DNA of 64,000 nucleotides. Origin: Nonomuraea candida (lineage in GTDB: Bacteria; Actinomycetota; Actinomycetes; Streptosporangiales; Streptosporangiaceae). The notes beneath the pieces were generated by a model. It was not told the DNA's origin. It made no database searches and saw only the letters and a program-made list of their open reading frames with translations. Shown here piece by piece: positions 27,709 through 36,683 of this stretch (within the stretch, counting starts at the first letter, position 1; the number at the start of each line of letters is the position of its first letter). The translations under genes were made by a program, and so were the position numbers. Location of the stretch: assembly GCF_000725485.1 (NCBI RefSeq), contig NZ_JOAG01000009.1, positions 248,001-312,000 on the forward strand, given 5' to 3'.

Positions 27709-28821
27709 ATGCCCGCAGTAGGGAAAGTCCTCATCGTCGGCGGCGGCATCGCCGGCTCGGCCCTGGCCGTCCTGCTGGGCCGCGCCGGCGTCACCGTGGA
27801 CGTCGCGGAGCTCGAACCGGCGCCCACCGCGCTCGGCTCGGGCATCACGCTGCAGGGCAACGCCCTGCGGGTGCTGCGCGACCTGGGCGTGTGGGAGAGG
27901 ATGAGCGCGGCCGGGTTCGCGTTCGACGCGCTCGGGCTGCGCGCCCCCGACGGCACGCTGCTCGCCGAGATCCCCGACGCCCGCACCGGCGGGCCCGACC
28001 TGCCCGCCACGCTCGGCATGAACCGGCCCGAACTGGCCGAGATCCTGGCCGCCGCCGTGCGCGACGCCGGAGCCCGCGTCAGGTACGGCCTGACGGTGCA
28101 GGCCGTGTCGGACACCGGCGAGGTGACCTTCTCCGACGGCGCCACCGGGCGGTTCGACCTGGTCGTCGGCGCGGACGGCATCCGCTCGCACGTGCGCGGC
28201 CTGATCGGCGTCGAGGCGGCGCCCGAGCCGACCGGCATGGGCATCTGGCGCGTCCACACCCGCCGCCCCAAGGACGTCGAGCGCACCGACCTGGTCTACG
28301 GCGGCCCCTGCTTCATCGCCGGCTACTGCCCGACCAGCGCCGGCACCATGTACGCCTACCTCGTCGAGCGGGCCAGGCCCAGGGAGGACGTCGGCGACAA
28401 GGCCGCCCACATGCGGGCGCTCGCCGAGGGGTACGGCGGCGTCTGGGACGAGATCCGCGCCGACATCACCGACCCGGCCCGGATCAACTACACCTGGTTC
28501 GAGTCGCTGCTCGTGGACCGCCCGTGGAACCGCGGCCGGGTCGTGCTGATCGGCGACGCCGCGCACGCCTGCCCGCCCACCCTCGCCCAGGGCGCCGCGC
28601 AGTGCCTGGAGGACGCCGCCGTCCTGGCCGAGCTGCTGCTCGCCGCCGACCGGCTCGACCAGGACCTGTTCGACGCCTTCATGGACCGCCGCCATGACCG
28701 GGTGAAGGCCGTGGTCGAGGCGTCGGTCCAGCTCGCCCGCCGGCAGCTCGACGGCGCGCGCGACGCTGACGTGCCCGGCCTCATGGGACGCGTCGCCGCG
28801 ATGGTGAGCGAACGCCCATGA
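27709..28821 (+). CDS. FAD-dependent aromatic hydroxylase (PHBH/salicylate type)
   Basis: 370 aa. Group A flavoprotein monooxygenase: GGGIAGSALAVLLGRAG (FAD Rossmann) at residue 8, then GADGIRSHVRGLIG (DG motif) at about 155, and VVLIGDAAHACPPTLAQGAA (GD motif) at about 275. It uses NAD(P)H and O2 to hydroxylate an aromatic ring, producing the catechol-like substrate for the dioxygenase downstream (pathway inference). Stop overlaps the next ATG by 4 nt. Confidence 0.92.
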   Translation: MPAVGKVLIVGGGIAGSALAVLLGRAGVTVDVAELEPAPTALGSGITLQGNALRVLRDLGVWERMSAAGFAFDALGLRAPDGTLLAEIPDARTGGPDLPATLGMNRPELAEILAAAVRDAGARVRYGLTVQAVSDTGEVTFSDGATGRFDLVVGADGIRSHVRGLIGVEAAPEPTGMGIWRVHTRRPKDVERTDLVYGGPCFIAGYCPTSAGTMYAYLVERARPREDVGDKAAHMRALAEGYGGVWDEIRADITDPARINYTWFESLLVDRPWNRGRVVLIGDAAHACPPTLAQGAAQCLEDAAVLAELLLAADRLDQDLFDAFMDRRHDRVKAVVEASVQLARRQLDGARDADVPGLMGRVAAMVSERP

Positions 28822-29807
28822 CCACCGTGGACGTGCACGCGCACGTGCTGCTGCCCGCGATCGAGCGGGCGGTGGCCGGGCGTCCCGGGCACGCCGCGCA
28901 CCGGGAGCTGGAGGCGCGCCGCAACGGCCCCGACGCCCTCGCCGTGTCGGGCGCGATGATCGGCGAGCGGATGGGCCTGCTCACGCGGGCCGCCGACCGG
29001 CTGGCGGCGATGGACGCGGCGGGCGTGGACGTGCAGATCGTCAGCCCGTCGCCCTCCCATTACCACTACTGGGCCGGCCCGGAGCTCGCCACGGAGGTGT
29101 GCCGGCTGGCCGCCGAGGGCGTGGCCGGGCACGTCGCGCAGGCGCCGGAGCGGCTGCACGGCCTGGGCCTGGCCCCGCTCCAGCATCCGGCGCTGCTGGT
29201 CGCGGCCCTGGACGAGGCTCTCGATCGCGGGCTGAAGGGCGTGGAGATCTCCTCCCACGCCCCCGGCCGCGAGCTGTCCGACCCGGCCTACGAGCCGTTC
29301 TGGGCGCGGGCCGCCGAGACGGGCGCGGTCATCTTCCTGCACCCCTTCGGCTGCACGCTGGACGAGCGGCTGGACCGGTTCTACCTGTCGAACCTCGTCG
29401 GCCAGCCGGTCGAGAACGCGGTCGCGCTGGCCCACCTGATCTTCTCCGGCGTGCTCGACCGGCATCCGGGCCTGAAGCTGCTGGCCGCGCACGGCGGCGG
29501 CTACCTGCCGTACTGCCTGGGCCGGGCCGACCACGGCTGGCGGGTGCGGCCCGACGCCCGCGCCTGCGCCCGCGAGCCGAGCAGCTACCTGCGCGACCTG
29601 CACTTCGACTCCCTCACCCACGACCCGGCCGCCCTGCGCGAGCTGGTTCGCGTCGCCGGGCCGGAACGGGTGCTGCTCGGCTCCGACTTCCCCTTCGACA
29701 TGGGCGACCCCGACCCGCTCGCCGCGCTGCGCGCGGCCGGGCTCGCGGACACCCCCATCAGGGGCGGCAACGCCGTCCGACTGTTCGATCTGAAGGAACC
29801 CGCATGA
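28818..29807 (+). CDS. Amidohydrolase, ACMSD-like decarboxylase/hydrolase
   Basis: 329 aa. Amidohydrolase_2 fold: DVHAHVL (metal His pair) at residue 4, HPFG (about 175), HGGGYLPY (about 218) and LLGSDFPFDMGD (metal Asp, about 290). Closest functional types are aminocarboxymuconate semialdehyde decarboxylase and gamma-resorcylate decarboxylase, both acting on aromatic or ring-cleaved carboxylates. Here it probably removes a carboxylate before or after ring fission. 4-nt overlaps on both sides show translational coupling. Confidence 0.9.
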   Translation: MTTVDVHAHVLLPAIERAVAGRPGHAAHRELEARRNGPDALAVSGAMIGERMGLLTRAADRLAAMDAAGVDVQIVSPSPSHYHYWAGPELATEVCRLAAEGVAGHVAQAPERLHGLGLAPLQHPALLVAALDEALDRGLKGVEISSHAPGRELSDPAYEPFWARAAETGAVIFLHPFGCTLDERLDRFYLSNLVGQPVENAVALAHLIFSGVLDRHPGLKLLAAHGGGYLPYCLGRADHGWRVRPDARACAREPSSYLRDLHFDSLTHDPAALRELVRVAGPERVLLGSDFPFDMGDPDPLAALRAAGLADTPIRGGNAVRLFDLKEPA

Positions 29808-30736
29808 GACTCATCACGCATCTGCGGCACGTGGACCTGGCCGTGCCCGACTACGACAAGCAACGCGACTTCTACGCCGGCGTCTGGGGCCTGACCGAGG
29901 TGGCCGACGACAGCGGGATCTCGTTCCTGGCCGCGGAAGGCTCGCCCGAGCAGTACATCATCCGCCTGCGCAAGGCCGAGGAGAAGAGGCTCGACCTGAT
30001 CTCCTTCGGCGCGGCGACCCCCGGCGACGTGGACGCGCTGGCCGAGCGGCTGCGCGCCGCCGGCGTCCGGCTGATCTGCGAGCCCGGCAAGCTGGACACC
30101 CCCGGCGGTGGCTACGGCTTCCGCCTCTTCGACCTCGACGGCCGCACGGTCGAGATCTCCGCCGACGTCGCCGTCCGCGCGCACCGCAGGCTGGAGGCCA
30201 AGGAAGCGGTTCCCGTCCGGCTGTCGCACGTCGTGCTCAACGCCCCCGACATCGACGCCACCCGCCTCTGGTACGAGACCCACCTCGGCTTCGCCCTGTC
30301 CGACACCCTGGCCCACCCCCGCATGGGCCAGGTCATGCACTTCATGCGCTGCAACCCGCAGCACCACAGCATGGCCATCGCCCGCGGCCCGCACGCCAGC
30401 CTGCACCACATCAGCTTCGAGCTGCGCGGCCTCGACGAGTACATGTACGGCACGGGCAGGCTGCTGCGCGCCGGGGTCAGGATGATCTGGGGTCCCGGCC
30501 GTCATCTCGCCGGCGACAACACCTTCTCCTACTTCCTGGACCCGCACGGCAACACCGTCGAATACACCACGGAGCTGGAGGAGCTGGACGAGGACGCCTG
30601 GCATCCGCACGTCTACGACTTCTCCCGGCCCGAGGTCACCGACCAGTGGGGCACCGCCAACCCCATGAACGAGCTGGTCGCCAAGGAGTCCTTCAACGAC
30701 GTCGACCGCGGCGTGTTCGTCGCCCCGCCCGTCTGA
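29804..30736 (+). CDS. Two-domain extradiol ring-cleavage dioxygenase (VOC family)
   Basis: 310 aa, starting at the ATG overlapping the previous stop; longer readings are antisense-like shadow. Two VOC modules: 6-125 and 138-255. In the second, metal ligands are likely His142 (LSHVVLNAP), His201/202 (LHHISFEL) and Glu253 (GNTVEYTTE), the spacing of type I extradiol enzymes such as BphC (His146, His210, Glu260). It opens a catechol ring next to a hydroxyl. N-terminal module also looks VOC-like but lacks a full ligand set, as in BphC. Confidence 0.92.
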   Translation: MRLITHLRHVDLAVPDYDKQRDFYAGVWGLTEVADDSGISFLAAEGSPEQYIIRLRKAEEKRLDLISFGAATPGDVDALAERLRAAGVRLICEPGKLDTPGGGYGFRLFDLDGRTVEISADVAVRAHRRLEAKEAVPVRLSHVVLNAPDIDATRLWYETHLGFALSDTLAHPRMGQVMHFMRCNPQHHSMAIARGPHASLHHISFELRGLDEYMYGTGRLLRAGVRMIWGPGRHLAGDNTFSYFLDPHGNTVEYTTELEELDEDAWHPHVYDFSRPEVTDQWGTANPMNELVAKESFNDVDRGVFVAPPV

Positions 30737-31677
30737 TGCGCCTGGCCACCTACCGCCACGACGGCCGCACCCGTACCGGCCTCGTGGCGGGCGACACGAT
30801 CACCCCGGTACGCGGCGACCTGCTCGCCCTGCTCCCGGAGCTCGCCCCGGGCTTCACCCCGGAGCCGGCGGGGGAGCCGGTGCCGCTGCCGGAGGTGCGG
30901 CTGCTGGCCCCGTTCGCGCCGCCCACCGTCCGCGACTTCGTCGCCTTCGAGGAGCACGTCGAAGGGGTGCGCAAGAGCGTGGACGGCCGCGGCGGCGTGC
31001 CGGACGCCTGGTACGACGCCCCCGCCTTCTACTTCACCAACCCCTACGCCGTCGTCGGGCCGTACGACGACGTGCCGGTGCCGCCCGGCTGCCGGGCCTT
31101 CGACTTCGAGCTGGAGGTCGCCGCCGTGATCGGCAGGGCGGGCCGCGACCTGACGCCCGAGCGGGCCCGCGAGCACATCGCCGGCTACCTGATCATGAAC
31201 GACTGGTCGGCCCGCGACCTCCAGTCCCGCGAGATGCGGGTCAACCTCGGCCCGGCCAAGGGCAAGGACAGCGCCACCACGCTCGGCCCGTGGCTGGTCA
31301 CCGCCGACGAGCTGGCGGAGCGCCGGGACGGCGACGGGTTCCTGCGCCTGGCGCTCACGGCCGCGGTCAACGGCGAGGAGGTGGGCCGCGACCTGCTGTC
31401 CAACATGAGCTGGCCGTTCGAGGACCTGGTCGCCTACGCCTCACGCGGCACCTGGGTCCGGCCCGGTGACGTGCTCGGCTCCGGCACCTGCGGCAACGGC
31501 GGCTGCCTGGCGGAGCTGTGGGGCCGCCGCGGCCGGCCGGACCCGCCGCCGCTGGAGCCGGGCGACGTGGTCGAGCTGACCGTCGAGGGCATCGGCTCCG
31601 TCCGCAACACCGTCGTCGAAGGCGTGCGGCCGGCGCCGGTCCCGAAGGCCCGGCCCCGCCCCCGGCACCGCCCCTGA
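30736..31677 (+). CDS. Fumarylacetoacetate-hydrolase family protein 2
   Basis: 313 aa. It has the small N-terminal domain plus the catalytic domain with RDFVAFEEHV, YFTNPYAVVGPYDDVPVP, FDFELEVAAVIG (metal Glu pair), YLIMNDWSARDLQ and GDVLGSGTCGNGGCL, close to true fumarylacetoacetase. Only one base separates the start from the previous stop (TGATG). Together with gene 1 of the operon it gives two hydrolases for ring-fission product and its isomer. C-terminus is Pro/Arg-rich and outside the domain. Confidence 0.9.
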   Translation: MRLATYRHDGRTRTGLVAGDTITPVRGDLLALLPELAPGFTPEPAGEPVPLPEVRLLAPFAPPTVRDFVAFEEHVEGVRKSVDGRGGVPDAWYDAPAFYFTNPYAVVGPYDDVPVPPGCRAFDFELEVAAVIGRAGRDLTPERAREHIAGYLIMNDWSARDLQSREMRVNLGPAKGKDSATTLGPWLVTADELAERRDGDGFLRLALTAAVNGEEVGRDLLSNMSWPFEDLVAYASRGTWVRPGDVLGSGTCGNGGCLAELWGRRGRPDPPPLEPGDVVELTVEGIGSVRNTVVEGVRPAPVPKARPRPRHRP

Positions 31678-31702
31678 CAGGCGGGCCGGGACACGATCCG
31701 GC

Positions 31703-31723
31703 CCCGGTGTCGGTGACACCGGG
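31703..31723 (+). terminator. Hairpin after the aromatic operon
   Basis: CCCGGTGTC and GACACCGGG form a perfect 9-bp stem with a GGT loop 26 bp after the operon stop. Several weaker GATCCGGCC-type inverted repeats surround it (31690-31760). No T-tract. Confidence 0.65.
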
Positions 31724-31764
31724 AGGCGATCCGGCCCGGTCGGTGGCGCCGGGACGCGGTCCGG

Positions 31765-31914
31765 TCAGTGGCGCCGGCCCCGGAAGCGCTCCAGGAGCCG
31801 CCGGGCCTTCTGCTGGTTGCGGGGGTCGCGGGCGAGTTGTTTCGCCTTCTCCATGTTCGCTCTGCCTTTGGGGCTGCGCAGATACGCGCGCACCCGATCC
31901 ATGAGTGTGGCCAT
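31765..31914 (-). CDS. Small basic conserved protein, 49 aa
   Basis: A short cytoplasmic Arg/Lys-rich protein, MATLMDRVRAYLRSPKGRAN followed by an amphipathic helix with KAKQLARDPRNQQKARRLL. I recognise this pattern (short helix-rich protein with RSPxGR and DPRNQxKAR) from actinobacterial genomes but know no function. ATG 31914 has GGTAGGGG about 7 nt upstream; ATG 31920 or 31902 are alternatives. It is convergent with the aromatic operon. Confidence 0.7.
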   Translation of the reverse strand: MATLMDRVRAYLRSPKGRANMEKAKQLARDPRNQQKARRLLERFRGRRH

Positions 31915-31996
31915 GGGCATGCCCCTACCCGATGCGCCCGTCGCCAAAAGCCCTGACGGGCGCCCGATCCGGGCGGCCGTCGCGAGTTTCCTCCCG

Positions 31997-32500
31997 TCAG
32001 TTGACGCAGTCCTGCGTGTCGAGCCCGAAGGCCAGCTCGCTGACCTTGCCCTTGTCCAGGATGAAGGCGTAGTAGGCCTTGGAGTTCCCGGGCACGGCGA
32101 CGTGCAGGATCCCGGAGGGAGATTCCTTCAGCTTCGGGTACGCCTTCTTGACCCGTTGCGCCGACGACCCCAGGCCGATGCCCTGCGGCGTCTTCATGCC
32201 CTTCTGCGCGAAGATCACGGCCACGCCGACCTTGCGCGAGATGTACAGGCCCACCGCGCCCTTCCCGGCCGGATGGGCCTTGAGGTTCCAGCCGGAACAC
32301 GCCCCCGTGCCGCCCTGCTTGAGCACGATCTTCCCGGTGGCCTTCGCCTTCGCGGCGCTCATGCCCAGCCGGACCGAGCCGTAGCCGTGCGGCCCCAGCG
32401 TGGTGGGCTTCGCGGTGGCGGCGAGCGCGGGAGTGGCGGCGAGCGCGGGGGCGGCCAGCAGCGCTCCACCGGTCATCAGCGCGACGAGCGTCCTTCTCAT
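31997..32500 (-). CDS. Small secreted protein, unknown function
   Basis: 167 aa. Sec signal MRRTLVALMTGGALLAAPAL with cleavage near ALA-ATP (about 29). The mature part is Gly/Lys-rich with two Cys (about 68 and 165) that may pair, and contains GYGSVRLGMSAAKAKATGKI and IGLGSSAQRVKKAYPKL (split as GSVRLGMSAAKA and GLGSSAQRVKKAYP), a pattern like the LGMS/IGDSxxDVKKAYP repeats of small secreted actinobacterial proteins. Function unknown. Its own transcript: 150 bp separate it from the small basic gene. Confidence 0.82.
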   Translation of the reverse strand: MRRTLVALMTGGALLAAPALAATPALAATAKPTTLGPHGYGSVRLGMSAAKAKATGKIVLKQGGTGACSGWNLKAHPAGKGAVGLYISRKVGVAVIFAQKGMKTPQGIGLGSSAQRVKKAYPKLKESPSGILHVAVPGNSKAYYAFILDKGKVSELAFGLDTQDCVN

Positions 32501-32714
32501 GGGGTTGTCTCCTCAGTGGTCGTGACGAATCCGTCTCCGCCGCGGCCCGTCCGGTGATACGCCGGAGCCGGCCGCGTGGATCACTTTCGGCCCTGCGGGG
32601 AAGATCCTGCCGTACGACGACCCCACGCGCGATCTCCGCAAAATCCCCCGAAAGCCCAGAAAGGGGTAGAAGTGCCACCTTATTGGTCCTACGGTGACCG
32701 GTGAAGGAGACACC

Positions 32715-33635
32715 ATGGCCACCCCCACCCGGCCGGCGACGACCGGCACCGCCAGGCGGGCGCGCGACGACACGCGCCTGGCGCTCCTGTTCATCCTTCC
32801 CGCGCTGATCGGCTTCCTGGCCTTCCTGCTCTGGCCGACGCTGCGGGGCATCTACCTGAGCTTCACCAAGTTCAACCTGCTCACCCCCGCCCGCTGGACC
32901 GGGCTCGACAACTACGTGCGCATGGCACAGGACCCGGTGTTCTGGAACGCGATGGGCGTCACCGTCTACTACGTGGTCGTCAACATCGCCGTACAGACGG
33001 CGCTGGCGCTGGTCATCGCGGTGATGATGCAGCGGCTGACCCGCCGGACCTGGCTGCGCGGCGTGGTGCTGACGCCCTACCTGGTCTCGAACGTGGTCGC
33101 GGCGCTGGTCTTCCTGTGGATCCTCGACTACCAGCTCGGCATCGGCAACAAGGTGCTGGAGGCGATCGGGATGGACCGGATCGGCTTCCTGGCCGACTCC
33201 GCCTGGGTCATCCCCACCATCGCGCTCATCAACGTCTGGCGGCACGCCGGCTACACCGCGCTGCTGATCTTCGCGGGCCTGCAGACCATCCCCGGGACCC
33301 TCTACGAGGCCGGCCGCATGGACGGTGCGAGCGAGCCGCGCCTGTTCCGCAGCATCACGCTGCCGCTGCTGCGGCCCGTCATGGCGGTGGTGCTGATCAT
33401 CAGCGTGGTGGGCTCGTTCCAGGTGTTCGACACCGTCGCGATCACGACCAGGGGCGGGCCGGTCGACTCCTCCAGGGTGCTGCAGTACTACATCTACGAG
33501 GCCGCGTTCAGCCGCTTCCAGTTCGGCTACGCCTCGGCGATGTCCGTGGCGCTGCTGGTCGTCCTGGTGATCATCACGTTCGTGCAGTACCGGCTGACCC
33601 GGGCCGGCACCTCCGACCTGGCCGAGGGAGGGTGA
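32715..33635 (+). CDS. CUT1 sugar ABC importer permease (MalF/UgpA type)
   Basis: 306 aa with six hydrophobic segments. ATG 32715 follows GAAGGAG with 5-nt spacing. MalF-type features are LLFILPALIGFLAFLLWPTL at the first helix and the ATPase-coupling EAA motif EAGRMDGASEPRLFRSITLPLLRP. It pairs with the next permease to move a mono- or oligosaccharide inward. There is no ATPase gene in the cluster; actinomycetes use the shared MsiK ATPase for such importers (family knowledge). Confidence 0.92.
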   Translation: MATPTRPATTGTARRARDDTRLALLFILPALIGFLAFLLWPTLRGIYLSFTKFNLLTPARWTGLDNYVRMAQDPVFWNAMGVTVYYVVVNIAVQTALALVIAVMMQRLTRRTWLRGVVLTPYLVSNVVAALVFLWILDYQLGIGNKVLEAIGMDRIGFLADSAWVIPTIALINVWRHAGYTALLIFAGLQTIPGTLYEAGRMDGASEPRLFRSITLPLLRPVMAVVLIISVVGSFQVFDTVAITTRGGPVDSSRVLQYYIYEAAFSRFQFGYASAMSVALLVVLVIITFVQYRLTRAGTSDLAEGG

Positions 33636-33636
33636 C

Positions 33637-34575
33637 ATGGCGACCGTGACCGCGCCCGCCGCGAGCGACGACCGCGCCGCCGGGCCCCGGCCGCCGAAGC
33701 CCCGCTTCGGCCTCGGCCGCGCCCTGGCCTGGACGTTCATGGTCCTGGTGATCATCGCCAGCCTGTTCCCGTTCTACTGGATGCTGCGCACCGCGCTGTC
33801 GGACAACAACGCGCTCTACGCCGGCGGCGACAGCCTGCTGCCCGTGCGGTTCTCGTGGGGCGGCTTCGAGCGCGTCTTCGGCCTGCAGACCGGCCAGGAG
33901 GCCATCGACGCGGGCGGCGCGGGCCAGCCGATCGCGTTCTGGCGCTACCTGCTCAACTCGGTGCTGGTGGCCACGATGGTCACCGCCGGGCAGGTGTTCT
34001 TCTCGGCGATGGCCGCCTACGCCTTCGCCCGGCTGCGCTGGCGGCACCGCGAGAAGGTCTTCGCCGTCTTCCTGTCCGGCCTGATGATCCCCGCGATCTT
34101 CACGCTGCTGCCGAACTTCGTGCTCATCAAGGAGCTCGGCCTGATCGACACCGTGCTCGGCATCGCGCTGCCCAGCATGCTGATGACGCCGTTCGCGGTG
34201 TTCTTCCTGCGTCAGTTCTTCCTCGGCATCTCTCGCGAGGTCGAGGAGGCCGCGCTGGTCGAGGGCGCCTCGAAGACGCGGATCTTCTTCCGGCTCATCC
34301 TGCCGATCTCGGCCGCGCCGATCTCCACGCTGTCCATCCTCACCTACATCACCTCCTGGAACGAGTACTTCTGGCCGCTCATGGTCAGCTACACCGACAA
34401 GTCGCGGGTGCTCACCGTGGCCCTCGGCGTGTTCAAGTCGCAGAAGCCGCAGGCGGGCCCCGACTGGGCGGGCCTCATGGCGGCCACGCTGGTGGCGGCG
34501 CTGCCGATGTTGCTGCTGTTCCTCTTCTTCGCCCGCCGCATCGTCAACTCCATCGGCTTCAGCGGGATCAAGTGA
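33637..34575 (+). CDS. CUT1 sugar ABC importer permease (MalG/UgpE type)
   Basis: 312 aa, six hydrophobic segments, EAA motif EEAALVEGASKTRIFFRLILP. The start is 1 nt after the stop of permease 1 and the stop overlaps the binding-protein start (TGATG), so all three are coupled. The long first external loop (about 55-105) is typical of MalG-type subunits. Confidence 0.92.
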   Translation: MATVTAPAASDDRAAGPRPPKPRFGLGRALAWTFMVLVIIASLFPFYWMLRTALSDNNALYAGGDSLLPVRFSWGGFERVFGLQTGQEAIDAGGAGQPIAFWRYLLNSVLVATMVTAGQVFFSAMAAYAFARLRWRHREKVFAVFLSGLMIPAIFTLLPNFVLIKELGLIDTVLGIALPSMLMTPFAVFFLRQFFLGISREVEEAALVEGASKTRIFFRLILPISAAPISTLSILTYITSWNEYFWPLMVSYTDKSRVLTVALGVFKSQKPQAGPDWAGLMAATLVAALPMLLLFLFFARRIVNSIGFSGIK

Positions 34576-35933
34576 TGCTCAGACGAATCCTCCTGGCCGC
34601 CCTCCTGCTCACCACCGCCTGCGGCGGCGGCGGGGGCGGCGGCACCACCGGCACCATCGAGTACTGGCTCTGGGACTCCGCCCAGCAGCCCGGCTACCAG
34701 AAGTGCGCGGACGCCTTCCAGCGGCAGAACCCCGGCCTGCGCATCCGCATCTCCCAGTACGGCTGGGACGAGTACTGGTCCAAGCTCACCGCCAGCTTCA
34801 TCGCCGACACCGCCCCCGACGTCTTCACCGACCAGCTCGCCAAGTTCCCCCAGTTCGTCGACCTCCAGGTGCTGCGCCCGCTCGACGACCTCGCCGCCAC
34901 CCGCGACATCAAGGACTCCGACTACCAGCAGGGCCTGGCCGAGCTGTGGAAGGGCAAGGACGGCAAGCGGTACGGCGCCCCGAAGGACTGGGACACCATC
35001 GCGATCTTCTACGACGCCGCCGCGCTCAGATCCGCCGGCATCGACCCCGCCACGCTGGACGAGCTGACCTGGAACCCGCGCGACGGCGGCACCTTCGAGA
35101 AGACGATCGCCCGCCTGACCATCGACCGCAACGGCGTGCGCGGCGACGAGCCCGGCTTCGACCCGACCCGGGTCAAGACGTACGGGCTGGCCGCCAACGG
35201 CAGCGGCGGCGACAACTGGGGGCAGACGCAGTGGTCGGCCTTCACCGGCAGCGCGGGCTGGCAGCCCACCGACCGCAACCCCTGGGGCACCCGGTTCAAC
35301 CTGGACGACCCGGTCGTGCAGGAGACCCTCGACTGGTACTTCGGCCTGGTGCGCAAGGGCTACATGGCGAGCTTCGCCGCGATCGGCGGCAACAACGCCA
35401 TCACGGCCGACACGCAGATCCAGTCCGGCATCGCCGCCATGGGCCTGAGCGGCTCGTGGACGATCTCCTCGTTCAGCAAGCTCACCGACGCCGCCGGCAA
35501 CAAGCTGGACATCGGCGTCGCCCCCACCCCGATCGGCCCGACCGGGAAGCGGGCCTCCATGTTCAACGGCCTGGCCGACTCCATCACGACGTTCTCCAGG
35601 CAGCCGGAGAACGCCGCGAAGTGGGTGAAGTTCCTGTCGGGCGAGGAGTGCCAGAACATCATCGGCCGCACCGGCGTGGTGTTCCCCGCCCGGCCCGCGG
35701 GCACGAAGCTGGCCATCGAGTACAACAGGACCGAGCGCGGCCTCGACGTGTCGCCCTTCACCGACCACATCGCCGACCGCACCACGTTCCCCCTGCCGGT
35801 CACCTCCAACGCGGCCGACGTCACCGCGCTGATGCGGCCCGCGCTGGACGCCCTCTTCCTCGGCGAGGCCCCGGCCTCCTCGCTCACCCGCCTCAACGGG
35901 CAGCTCAACGAGCTGTTCGAGGTGGCCGGCTGA
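34575..35933 (+). CDS. Sugar-binding lipoprotein of the CUT1 importer
   Basis: 452 aa. Lipobox LTTAC after a short signal (MLRRILLAALLLTTAC), then a Gly7 run and a class I solute-binding fold with IEYWLWDSAQQPGYQKCADAF, DVFTDQLAKFPQF and PENAAKWVKFLSGEECQN. It is the third gene of the operon, whereas the binding-protein gene usually comes first. ATG 34575 overlaps the preceding stop. Sugar specificity is not readable. Confidence 0.92.
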   Translation: MLRRILLAALLLTTACGGGGGGGTTGTIEYWLWDSAQQPGYQKCADAFQRQNPGLRIRISQYGWDEYWSKLTASFIADTAPDVFTDQLAKFPQFVDLQVLRPLDDLAATRDIKDSDYQQGLAELWKGKDGKRYGAPKDWDTIAIFYDAAALRSAGIDPATLDELTWNPRDGGTFEKTIARLTIDRNGVRGDEPGFDPTRVKTYGLAANGSGGDNWGQTQWSAFTGSAGWQPTDRNPWGTRFNLDDPVVQETLDWYFGLVRKGYMASFAAIGGNNAITADTQIQSGIAAMGLSGSWTISSFSKLTDAAGNKLDIGVAPTPIGPTGKRASMFNGLADSITTFSRQPENAAKWVKFLSGEECQNIIGRTGVVFPARPAGTKLAIEYNRTERGLDVSPFTDHIADRTTFPLPVTSNAADVTALMRPALDALFLGEAPASSLTRLNGQLNELFEVAG

Positions 35934-36001
35934 GCCGGGCCCCGGCAGCGCTCGCGTGCGAAGCGCCTGCCTCGGCGAAGCCTCGCGTCAAAGAATAAGT
36001 G

Positions 36002-36011
36002 CGACCGGTCG
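36002..36011. promoter_or_regulatory. Palindrome CGACCGGTCG before the TetR gene
   Basis: A 10-bp perfect palindrome 25 bp upstream of the TetR start, followed by a related half site (TACGGTCG, 36023). This spacing is typical for TetR autoregulation. Confidence 0.55.
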
Positions 36012-36035
36012 GTTTTATGGTGTACGGTCGTCGGC

Positions 36036-36680
36036 ATGGACGACGAGAAGCGCGGCGACGGCCGCCTGCTGCGGGGACGGCGCACCCGGGAGGCGGTCCT
36101 GGAGTCCGCCGTGGCGCTGGCATCGGTGCACGGGCTGGACGGCCTGACGTTCGCCCGCCTCGCCGAGCACCTGGGCGTGAGCAAGTCCGGCCTGTTCGCC
36201 CACTGGAAGGACAAGGAGCGCCTGCAGCTCGACGCCGTCGGCTGGGCGCGCCGCCAGTGGACCGAGCACGTCATGGGGCCCGCCCTGCGCGCGCCCGCCG
36301 GCGTGCGCCGGGTGTTCGCGCTCCACGAGGCGCGGCTGGCCTTCTACGCCGGCGGCGCGCTGCCGGGCGGCTGCTTCTTCCTGGCCGCCCAGACCGAGTT
36401 CGACGACCGGCCCGGCGCGGTGCGCGCCCGGCTGGCCGAGTCGCTGCACGACTGGCTGGGGTTCGTCCGGTCGCTGCTCGACGAGGCGGTCACCCTTGGC
36501 GAGCTGCCCGCCGGCCTGGACACCGGGCAGCTCGCGTACGAGATCGACGCGCTGGGCGAGTCGACGGTCGTCCACGCGCGGCTGGTGGGCCACGACCTCA
36601 CCTACGCCCGCGCCCGCCGGGCCGTCCTGGAGCGGCTGCGCGGCCTGGCCACCGATCCCGCCGTCCTGCCGGAGGGCTGA
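36036..36680 (+). CDS. TetR-family regulator
   Basis: 214 aa. N-terminal helix-turn-helix TREAVLESAVALASVHGLDG and FARLAEHLGVSKSGLFAHW, followed by a C-terminal ligand domain (TetR_C_6-like, with LPGGCFFLAAQTEFDDRPG). It starts 100 bp after the sugar importer and could regulate it or the next gene. A palindrome at 36002 suggests self-control. Confidence 0.92.
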   Translation: MDDEKRGDGRLLRGRRTREAVLESAVALASVHGLDGLTFARLAEHLGVSKSGLFAHWKDKERLQLDAVGWARRQWTEHVMGPALRAPAGVRRVFALHEARLAFYAGGALPGGCFFLAAQTEFDDRPGAVRARLAESLHDWLGFVRSLLDEAVTLGELPAGLDTGQLAYEIDALGESTVVHARLVGHDLTYARARRAVLERLRGLATDPAVLPEG

Positions 36681-36683
36681 GCC

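Noticed and set aside
32715..35933. Incomplete sugar importer as a broken operon
   Set aside because: Missing ATPase is normal for actinomycete CUT1 systems that share MsiK.
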